DNA of 5,425 nt from Desulfurococcales archaeon (GTDB lineage Archaea; Thermoproteota; Thermoprotei_A; Sulfolobales; Desulfurococcaceae): contig JAMOPC010000508.1 of the NCBI GenBank assembly GCA_027064845.1, forward strand, positions 1-5,425, in the 5' to 3' direction. The position numbers were made by a program, and so were the translations under genes. Below the pieces are notes generated by a model. The model did no database searches and had not been told where the DNA came from. It saw only the letters and a list, made by a program, of their open reading frames with translations. Of this stretch, positions 1 to 5,069 are shown in pieces. Each line of letters starts with the position of its first letter. Position 1 is the first letter of the stretch.

Positions 1-141
1 GAATTAATAGAGACATTTGTTAGGGAAAAAAGATTATTAGTTGATATCGATGAGGATACTAAGTTCTTTAACGAAGTTCTTAGTTCAGAGGAGTTAGAAC
101 CGCCAGAAAAGAGAAACTACATACCTGCTAAGAAGAGATAA
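1..141 (+). CDS. C-terminal end of an unrecognised protein (5' truncated)
   Basis: Reading frame 1 is open from the first base of the window to a TAA at 139-141, giving the last 46 residues of a protein that starts outside the window. The visible part is hydrophilic and strongly charged. It contains an acidic stretch (VDIDEDTKFF, near residues 14-23 of the fragment) and ends in a basic tail (PAKKR). There is no membrane segment, cysteine or catalytic motif. I do not recognise the family, and this fragment is too short to assign a function. That it is coding is supported by uninterrupted reading from the window edge, plausible codon use, and a stop followed directly by a pyrimidine-rich stretch and intergenic sequence. 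The gene converges with the minus-strand AbrB-PhoU gene. Confidence 0.6.
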   Translation, partial: ELIETFVREKRLLVDIDEDTKFFNEVLSSEELEPPEKRNYIPAKKR

Positions 142-158
142 CTCTTCTTTACCCACAT

Positions 159-168
159 CTTTATAAAA
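159..168 (+). promoter_or_regulatory. Candidate plus-strand TATA box
   Basis: The sequence CTTTATAAAA lies 18 bases after the stop of the first gene and resembles an archaeal TATA box. Transcription would start near 190. The only downstream object it could serve is the GC-rich structured block at 292-367, about 100 bases further on. No convincing protein gene follows. AT-rich background makes chance matches common. Confidence 0.25.
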
Positions 169-291
169 ACTACTCTCTTGGCCCTTGTATTTTCTTAATA
201 TCTTCCAAACAATTTTATCTGGGGTTCCAAAGTATTTTCGAGTAGTATTGTCTTACTTGTTTCTAGATATGTATGGGAGAATATGTGTTAT

Positions 292-367
292 GGCCGGGAG
301 TGACCCGTCCCACGCTCATACTCCCCCGTTACTCGGGGGCGTTGCGCAGGCACCGGGGCACTCGGTT
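292..367. ncRNA. Candidate structured non-coding RNA: GC-rich imperfect hairpin
   Basis: Positions 290-365 are about 71% G+C, against clearly AT-rich flanks. In AT-rich hyperthermophiles such islands usually mark structured RNA. The block folds on itself. GAGTGACCCG (298-307) pairs with CGGGGCACTC (354-363) except for one A303-G358 mismatch. GGCCG (292-296) can pair with CGGTT (363-367) through two G-U pairs on the plus strand, as an alternative that shifts the outer stem. CC (309-310) and CGC (313-315) pair with GG (349-350) and GCG (344-346). CCCCCG (323-328) pairs with CGGGGG (334-339) around a TTACT loop. The strand is unresolved: the G-U pairs and the T-rich downstream sequence favour plus, while a TATA-like box at 387-394 would start a minus transcript at about 365, exactly at the hairpin edge. 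I could not fit tRNA, 5S, SRP, C/D or H/ACA features. It could instead act as a 3'-end or terminator element between convergent genes. Confidence 0.5.
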
Positions 368-386
368 TATTATTGTGTTTTATTGG

Positions 387-394
387 TTATTTAA
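387..394 (-). promoter_or_regulatory. Candidate minus-strand TATA box for the GC-rich RNA
   Basis: The minus strand reads TTAAATAA here, preceded by a purine-rich GGAAACC that could act as a BRE. Its centre is about 25 bases upstream of position 365, where the GC-rich hairpin begins on the minus strand. The spacing is what an archaeal promoter requires, but the motif is weak in AT-rich DNA. Confidence 0.3.
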
Positions 395-407
395 TGGTTT
401 CCATATA

Positions 408-1439
408 TTATTTGATCTCCGTTATAGGTGATTTACTCACTTTAATGTTGAGTGTTGCTTCTGCTATTCCGCTACTGTATCTGGTTATTCTTCTTAAGCT
501 GTCAAACACCATTGTTAGTAGTGTTTTTTCTTGATCACTGATGTTTCCTAGTAGTATTTTATTGAGGAGGGTTTCTTCTATTTCTGTGACTATTTCGTGT
601 GCTTCATGTATTACTTCTTCTGATTGCTGTCTACTGAGTTTATATAATCCGTCCATGGATTTGTTGAATAGATTTGTAATCCTCATTCCGAGATTATAGG
701 TTTCTTCACATAATACACATTCTGGTGGTCTATGGAATGTTCTTCTAGCAATATTGACTGCGTGATCAGCTATTCTCTCGAGGTTTCTAGCGACTATTCT
801 ATAGTTGATAGCCTCTACTGGGTTAGATATTCCTAGTTCGTGCATAACTCTTATATCGAGTAGTGCTAGTGCTAATTGTCTCACGATCATGAAGTGGAAT
901 CTATCCGCTTCATCGTCTCTTTGTAGTACAGCTTCTGCTAATCCTCTATCATTGTTCTTGAATGCTTCTAGAGCGTCTTTGAGCATATTATTGACTATTA
1001 GGTGTAGTCTTCTAGTAGCTCTTATGAGTGGTAGTTCCTTTAGGTCAAGCAATATTTTCATAACGACACTATTGTATGTTTCATCAACAACTTCTACACC
1101 AGCTAATTTGATCCTTGCTCTATTCTTTAAATCACTAAGCCTTTTTGCTAAGTCTGGTATTGTTTGGTTAAATGTAATAGTTATGTTGCTGTAACCTGAT
1201 AAATACATAGCTACTAGAATCCTAAAGATCTGCTCATTATCAACTGCTTTTAAGACTTTGATCTCTCCACTTAGTACTCCTGATTCAAGCTTTGGAGGCG
1301 TTATGACTAGTTTTCCTTCATGCTCATATATTAGTACATAATCACCTGATTTAAGACCCATTGAATCAATCCATTCCTTGGGAAGCGTAACTATATATGA
1401 AGATGATCCTGTTTTTTGTATTTTCCTCTTCTCCACCAT
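408..1439 (-). CDS. AbrB-PhoU fusion, phosphate-uptake-regulator family protein
   Basis: The 343-residue product begins with a SpoVT-AbrB swapped-hairpin domain (about residues 3-46: QKTGSSSYIVTLPKEW, then GLKSGDYV), normally a DNA-binding dimer. A helical PhoU region of two tandem repeats follows (about 135-335). Repeat one has the usual acidic ligands, D175, D176, D179 and E221-x3-D225 in LERIADHAVNIA. The matching positions of repeat two (LRRITRYSSGIA) are R316 and R320, so its metal site looks lost. A CVLC motif (C241, C244) lies between the repeats and holds the only cysteines. AbrB-PhoU fusions are known in archaea and are presumed to be phosphate-responsive regulators. No phosphate transporter gene is in the window, so the ligand is inferred. 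No signal peptide or membrane segment is seen; the protein should be cytosolic. I chose the ATG at 1437-1439, six bases after GGTG; an upstream in-frame GTG at 1451 would add four residues and lies in that site. Confidence 0.9.
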   Translation of the reverse strand: MVEKRKIQKTGSSSYIVTLPKEWIDSMGLKSGDYVLIYEHEGKLVITPPKLESGVLSGEIKVLKAVDNEQIFRILVAMYLSGYSNITITFNQTIPDLAKRLSDLKNRARIKLAGVEVVDETYNSVVMKILLDLKELPLIRATRRLHLIVNNMLKDALEAFKNNDRGLAEAVLQRDDEADRFHFMIVRQLALALLDIRVMHELGISNPVEAINYRIVARNLERIADHAVNIARRTFHRPPECVLCEETYNLGMRITNLFNKSMDGLYKLSRQQSEEVIHEAHEIVTEIEETLLNKILLGNISDQEKTLLTMVFDSLRRITRYSSGIAEATLNIKVSKSPITEIK

Positions 1440-1445
1440 TACTCC

Positions 1446-1449
1446 CACC
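1446..1449 (-). promoter_or_regulatory. Shine-Dalgarno site of the AbrB-PhoU gene
   Basis: GGTG, complementary to the CACC in the archaeal 16S rRNA 3' end, is followed by six bases and the ATG at 1439. It decides the start: the GTG codons at 1451 and 1448 overlap this site and are poor initiators. Confidence 0.6.
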
Positions 1450-1500
1450 ACAAATAATATACGTCTATATTCTTATTGTACCAGGTATTATCACATATAG

Positions 1501-1512
1501 AAAATATAAATA
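1501..1512 (-). promoter_or_regulatory. Candidate TATA box of the AbrB-PhoU gene
   Basis: The minus strand reads TATTTATATTTT. A start about 25 bases downstream falls near 1480, leaving a leader of roughly 40 bases before the ATG. A small palindrome, TACCAGGTA (1479-1487), would sit at the transcription start. The surrounding sequence is very AT-rich, so alternatives exist. Confidence 0.4.
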
Positions 1513-1555
1513 CTTCTTAATATACTTTATAGACTCCATATACCAATATACTTGT

Positions 1556-1595
1556 AAAAAATTATTTATGTGTAATGGTTAGAAATATTAACCAT
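1556..1595 (-). terminator. Inverted repeat followed by T-run, possible terminator after the kinase gene or operator
   Basis: ATGGTTA (1575-1581) and TAACCAT (1589-1595) form a perfect 7-bp inverted repeat around a 7-base centre. On the minus strand a run of six T follows 13 bases later (plus 1556-1561). The repeat lies 52 bases after the kinase stop, in the right order and orientation for the 3' end of that transcript. Archaeal termination mainly needs the T-run, so the palindrome might instead bind a regulator: it sits about 135 bases upstream of the AbrB-PhoU start. The 208-base gap (1440-1647) holds no gene I can support. Confidence 0.35.
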
Positions 1596-1647
1596 ATGTA
1601 TACGAATAAATAACGTTGTAGAAAGGTGTGTTTATTCAGATAAGTAT

Positions 1648-3243
1648 TTATGAAGGTAATAGATTTGTATAGCCAAGTTCTCTTGTTACCCTGACGAGAT
1701 CTTTCCAAAAATCAACCGCGTTTCTGTATCTTGTGTTTTCATCTAAGGATAAAGATTTTATAATTACTTTTGCGATTCTAGTATTAATTGTTTTCTTGAG
1801 CTCTTCTAATTGTTTCCTATCATAGTCTTCAATAAGTTTTAGTATTTGCTCTATGAATATAGTTGTGTTTATTGTTTTCTTCTTTGAAATATATTCCTTA
1901 TACATTAATTCCATTTTCTTTGCATATTGAACAAGCTCTGGATTATCTAATAGGAATACTCTTAGAGGAACAGGTGATCCATAAATATACTTCATCGTCA
2001 TTAAATTAACGAGGATTCTACTATATAGTTTCCTCCCCGTAGCAGCATAGTAGAGAGTCGTTCCTAAAGAATATACGTCGTACGAATAGCTTGTTTTTCC
2101 ACGAATGAGAGAAATAGGGTCAGCATATTCTGGTGTTGATTTCTTCAGTTCAACCATATGGTCATACAAGTGCTGTAGACCAACATAATCACTTAATAGT
2201 GGGGCATAGCCATAGGGTTCTTTTTCGTCTTCCCTCAATAAAATATTCTGTGGCTTAACATCCATGTGGACAAGATGCGATAAGTGAGTTAAGGCTAGAG
2301 CTCCTGCAACTCGTAAAGCTACAAATAGTAATTCTCTGTTGTTGAGGGGTTTTTTACGTATTTTTGCGTCAAGGTCTCCGAGATTAGCGTATTCCTCGAT
2401 AATCATTGGTGGGGCTTCAACATATTCTTCTTGGCTATATGTGTCTCGAAGCATGATAATTGCTCTAGGTTTGAGAATGTATTTCCTATAGTGGATCAGT
2501 TGTTCGGCTAAGCCAGAATCGTAACCTTCGAGAGTTAATAATTTCTTAATATCATCCTTTGTTAAAACAGATATTTCTAAGCTGTTAAGGAGACCACTTA
2601 ATAGTTCTAATAACGCATTACCCGTGGAACCCACAGCTAGGGGTTTTCCATCAACGGATTTCTCTCTAGGGATCTTGATGGCATATCTATGCTCAAACTT
2701 GTCTCTACCTAGCAATACGTACATGTATGAACCTTTGTCTGTTATTATCTTCTCCAAATAGATATCATACACCAGTTTGTTAAGCCATATATGTGGTGGT
2801 TTATCTCTTAGTTTTTCACTAATACTTTTATGTATATGGACTTTTAGGGGATCAGGTAGATCATCTATTAAGAGTGTGCCTATACTATATCTTACCATTG
2901 GATTATTTGGATAAACTTCTTTTACAAGCCTATTATATGCTATTCCTCCAGCTTCTTGATGACCAGTGCCTTCCTCATATATTATGGAAACAATTATTTT
3001 TCCTGCTAGAACAGCTCTAAAAACCCAGCTTTTTTCAATCGATTTAATAACTGTGTATAATATTGAATTATTTTTAACTGCTTCAGTGCTTTTCTCAATT
3101 ATCGATTTTAATGCATTTACTAGTTTTTCTCTCTTATTAGCAATAATGATTTTTTGATGAAGCAGTATCTTTGATAATACTACCGGATCCATAAATATTT
3201 TACTAGCTTCATCTATTTGTGTATATGCTCTAAGGCTTACCAC
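1648..3243 (-). CDS. Ser/Thr protein kinase, divergent, with unknown N-terminal region
   Basis: The product has 531 residues. The C-terminal two thirds is a eukaryotic-type (Hanks) kinase. K190 (YAIKIP) is the beta-3 lysine, EEYANLGDL (about 283-291) the hinge, HMDVKPQNILL (326-336) the catalytic loop with D328, K330 and N333, D352 the metal-binding Asp, TPE (370-372) the end of the activation segment, DVYSLG (389-394) the F helix, and R505 the subdomain XI arginine. Oddities are a glycine loop reduced to about one glycine (G171), HMD instead of HRD, DYVG instead of DFG, about 45 extra residues between K190 and the hinge, and an unrecognised N-terminal region (1-125). No membrane segment is visible, so it should be soluble. 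It follows the VWA and FHA genes on the same strand, suggesting that FHA reads its phosphothreonines. The start is the GTG at 3241-3243, six bases after GGTG; a GTG at 3255 would add four residues. Confidence 0.88.
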   Translation of the reverse strand: MVSLRAYTQIDEASKIFMDPVVLSKILLHQKIIIANKREKLVNALKSIIEKSTEAVKNNSILYTVIKSIEKSWVFRAVLAGKIIVSIIYEEGTGHQEAGGIAYNRLVKEVYPNNPMVRYSIGTLLIDDLPDPLKVHIHKSISEKLRDKPPHIWLNKLVYDIYLEKIITDKGSYMYVLLGRDKFEHRYAIKIPREKSVDGKPLAVGSTGNALLELLSGLLNSLEISVLTKDDIKKLLTLEGYDSGLAEQLIHYRKYILKPRAIIMLRDTYSQEEYVEAPPMIIEEYANLGDLDAKIRKKPLNNRELLFVALRVAGALALTHLSHLVHMDVKPQNILLREDEKEPYGYAPLLSDYVGLQHLYDHMVELKKSTPEYADPISLIRGKTSYSYDVYSLGTTLYYAATGRKLYSRILVNLMTMKYIYGSPVPLRVFLLDNPELVQYAKKMELMYKEYISKKKTINTTIFIEQILKLIEDYDRKQLEELKKTINTRIAKVIIKSLSLDENTRYRNAVDFWKDLVRVTRELGYTNLLPS

Positions 3244-3249
3244 TCTACA

Positions 3250-3253
3250 CACC
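3250..3253 (-). promoter_or_regulatory. Shine-Dalgarno site of the kinase gene
   Basis: GGTG followed by six bases and GTG at 3243, the same arrangement as in the three other complete genes. Its presence argues for separate ribosome entry on the kinase gene. Confidence 0.55.
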
Positions 3254-3342
3254 ACTTATTTGCTATTATAGTTTCACTTGCATTTACCAAAAACCCGGTA
3301 GTACTATTTTCTTCGATGATAATACCTATGAATTTATTGAGC
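3254..3342 (-). other. Spacer between FHA and kinase genes
   Basis: This short gap holds no gene. The minus strand contains TACCGGGTTTTTGGTA (plus 3285-3300), whose ends TACC/GGTA are complementary and whose middle has five T; it could be a weak attenuator. A weak TATA-like CAATAAATTC lies near 3340, and a start about 25 bases on would leave a leader of about 70 bases. Whether the kinase has its own promoter or is read from the VWA promoter cannot be decided here. Confidence 0.3.
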
Positions 3343-3699
3343 TTACTCTTCTTTCAAAGTAGCTGACAATATTGTTAAACCGACAACTATTTCGGTGTTA
3401 TTACTTATTTTCTTCGGGCCCTTCCCCTTAATATCTTCATTATCAACAATTGTTCCATTGGTACTGTTTAGGTCTTCTATATACCATTCACCGTCTCTAA
3501 AAAATATTCTAGCATGTCTTCTAGAGATATAGGGATCTGGTAAGACGATGTCATTTGTAGGGTAGCGGCCCAAAATATATTCTCCAGGCTCTAGTGTCCA
3601 CTCTGTTTGAGGCATAAAGAAATTACTTTTAACCACCTTTAATACTAGGATTGGGGCATTCTTTATTTCTTCTCGCTCCTTCTTCTCTTCTTTACTCAA
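3343..3699 (-). CDS. Stand-alone FHA-domain protein
   Basis: This 118-residue protein is essentially one forkhead-associated domain, a beta-sandwich that binds phosphothreonine peptides. All the usual binding residues are present: G44-R45 (YILGRYPTNDIVL), S59-R60-R61-H62 (ISRRHARI), and N78-S-T-N81-G82 (DLNSTNGT). A short charged leader (MSKEEKKEREE) precedes the domain, and there is no other domain or membrane segment. It lies between the VWA gene and the kinase gene on the same strand, so the likely role is an adaptor that docks on kinase products or on the autophosphorylated kinase; that role is inferred. The start is placed at TTG 3697-3699, six bases after GGTG. A GTG at 3708 would add three residues and overlap the VWA stop, which is the alternative. 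Family assignment is near certain. Confidence 0.93.
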   Translation of the reverse strand: MSKEEKKEREEIKNAPILVLKVVKSNFFMPQTEWTLEPGEYILGRYPTNDIVLPDPYISRRHARIFFRDGEWYIEDLNSTNGTIVDNEDIKGKGPKKISNNTEIVVGLTILSATLKEE

Positions 3700-3704
3700 T
3701 TCTT

Positions 3705-4946
3705 TCACCTTTTTTTCTCTGTAATATATATAGACTTACTAGTAATAATTTTTGATATTAAGGAAGCGATTTCTCTCGAGACATCAGGTGTAAGACCTTC
3801 TCTCTCTATTTTCTCCCTTATACTCATCGTTTTTGAAGTAAGACCTACCTCGCCGAGTTTTACGGTTGCTTCTATTAGTTCTTCTAGTTCTTTCTTTAAC
3901 TTCTCGATCTTCTTGGTTTCTATTGATTTTTTCATTTCAGATATTATCTTTATTGTTTTTGTCTTAGCTATAACGTTTTCATCAAGCCTTGTTTTAGCAA
4001 TTACTTCTTTTGCAGCCGTTTCGAATCTTATACAATAAGGTTTTGTGAATTCATGCTCATTTGTTTCTGGATTAATGTATGAGAGTATTATATCAGCTGC
4101 TTTGATTATCTTACGATTTCCTGCATTTAGGATTATTTCTCCTACTATATCGTGTTTTTCTCTGTAATAGATATTACCTAGTTCTATTTCAATGTAATTT
4201 CCTAAAACTCTGTATTCTTTATTATAGATCTGTATTTTTGCATCATCATAGGTTTTAATAATTAGCTTGAGGTTCTTAGCACTAATATCTCTTGATACAA
4301 CAACGTATTCAGCAAGGATCTTTTTGAGAGATTTTATGGAAGAAATATGTTCGTATATACCGTTTAAAGTCATAGCCATTCTCAATAATAGTCTCTCGTT
4401 ATAATTTTCACCAACCCCTATAATCGCTACATTCGGTGAGAATTGTTTGAGTTCACGTACAGCTTTAATTATTGTTTTTATGTTTTTAGGGCCTACAGTT
4501 GGTTCCCCATCTGTTATTATTACGAGGTTTATGTTAGATATTTTAGTTTTCTTTATGAAAGCTTCTATTTTTTCTCTGATTTTCTGAATTGCATTGAATA
4601 TATTGGTACCACTACCTAGTTTTAGTGATGCTATGAATTTTTCTATTTTTTCTCTATTATTGTCAAGTATTGTTGGTGGTTGTTCTTCTTCGAACTTGCT
4701 CGTAAAAGTATAGATTGCTACGTAATCTTTGTCTCGAAGGAGCTCAAGAATACTTATAGCGGCTTGTTTTGCATAGAATATTTTTTCTCCATCCATTGAA
4801 AGGCTCGTATCTATTAAGAGAAATAATGCTGTTGGTGGAGCTGTTGTTGATACACCTTGGACCGTTATTACAAATGGTACTACGTCTTCAGTACTAGATA
4901 AGACTAGTTTTCTCGCTGGGTAGAAATTCATACTAATATAATCCAA
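3705..4946 (-). CDS. Soluble von Willebrand factor A (VWA) domain protein
   Basis: The product has 413 residues. A VWA domain spans about residues 35-215 and has a complete metal-ion-dependent adhesion site: D46-T-S48-L-S50, T114 in GSGTN, and D146 in ITDGEPT. Such domains bind partner proteins through a bound Mg or Mn ion. A region rich in predicted strands (about 220-305) follows, then a highly charged helical tail (about 305-413) with a likely coiled coil near 335-362 (KKIEKLKKELEELIEATVKL). No signal peptide or membrane anchor is seen, so a cytosolic scaffold role is likely. It is the first gene of the minus-strand run; its TGA stop lies inside the Shine-Dalgarno site of the FHA gene, implying cotranscription and coupled translation. 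The start is TTG 4944-4946, six bases after GGTG; GTG at 4955 and ATG at 4931 are alternatives. The partner is unknown; the FHA protein or kinase is the obvious candidate. Confidence 0.92.
   Translation of the reverse strand: MDYISMNFYPARKLVLSSTEDVVPFVITVQGVSTTAPPTALFLLIDTSLSMDGEKIFYAKQAAISILELLRDKDYVAIYTFTSKFEEEQPPTILDNNREKIEKFIASLKLGSGTNIFNAIQKIREKIEAFIKKTKISNINLVIITDGEPTVGPKNIKTIIKAVRELKQFSPNVAIIGVGENYNERLLLRMAMTLNGIYEHISSIKSLKKILAEYVVVSRDISAKNLKLIIKTYDDAKIQIYNKEYRVLGNYIEIELGNIYYREKHDIVGEIILNAGNRKIIKAADIILSYINPETNEHEFTKPYCIRFETAAKEVIAKTRLDENVIAKTKTIKIISEMKKSIETKKIEKLKKELEELIEATVKLGEVGLTSKTMSIREKIEREGLTPDVSREIASLISKIITSKSIYITEKKR
3706..3709 (-). promoter_or_regulatory. Shine-Dalgarno site of the FHA gene, overlapping the VWA stop codon
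   Basis: GGTG, extended to GGTGA, precedes TTG 3699 by six bases. The TGA of this site (3707-3705) is the VWA stop codon, so ribosomes ending VWA translation sit on the FHA entry site. Confidence 0.6.
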
Positions 4947-4952
4947 TAAGTA

Positions 4953-4956
4953 CACC
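4953..4956 (-). promoter_or_regulatory. Shine-Dalgarno site of the VWA gene
   Basis: AGGTG followed by six bases and TTG at 4946. The in-frame GTG at 4955 is part of this site. It supports the TTG start over the GTG. Confidence 0.55.
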
Positions 4957-5002
4957 TACATAGAAAACCCCTATTTCTCTAGTATTTTATTCTACAAAAT
5001 AG

Positions 5003-5012
5003 TTTATATAAG
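5003..5012. promoter_or_regulatory. Near-palindromic TATA box, likely promoter of the IMPase gene and possibly of the VWA gene
   Basis: TTTATATAAG is preceded on the plus strand by a purine-rich ACAAAATAG, a good archaeal BRE-TATA pair. Plus-strand transcription would start near 5033, giving a leader of about 37 bases before the ATG at 5070. The core TTATATAA is self-complementary, and used in the other direction it would start near 4981, about 35 bases before the VWA start. A second minus-strand candidate, AATAAAATA (around 4983-4991), is closer to VWA and could be its own box. Confidence 0.5.
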
Positions 5013-5069
5013 TAGGTTTATGGATAGTTATGGTTTTTGAATAACAAAGTATATTATTAGGCGGGCTCC

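Noticed and set aside
290..367. tRNA, H/ACA or C/D guide RNA
   Set aside because: No TPsiC-like arm or 7-bp acceptor on either strand; no RTGATGA or CTGA boxes; the only ACA on the minus strand lies about 20 bases from the stem start, too far for the usual 14-16 base geometry, and no kink-turn is evident.
185..394. A 69-codon plus-strand open frame starting with TTG
   Set aside because: It runs through the GC-rich hairpin, the absence of stops there is explained by high G+C, it has no Shine-Dalgarno site, and its peptide has an unnatural mix (hydrophobic start, then Pro/Gly/His-rich).
805..1194. A 129-codon plus-strand open frame
   Set aside because: Lies wholly antisense to the AbrB-PhoU gene; the Ser/Leu-rich, low-complexity product is typical of a shadow frame.
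1519..1553. Direct repeat AATATACTT (1519-1527 and 1545-1553)
   Set aside because: Nine bases of A/T-dominated sequence in an AT-rich gap; a chance match is likely and there is no third copy, so it is not an array or a convincing operator pair.
1397..1582. A 61-codon plus-strand open frame
   Set aside because: Begins antisense to the AbrB-PhoU start and runs through AT-rich promoter sequence; no initiation signal.
2966..3157. A 63-codon plus-strand open frame
   Set aside because: Entirely antisense to the kinase gene, with no start signal and no recognisable motif.
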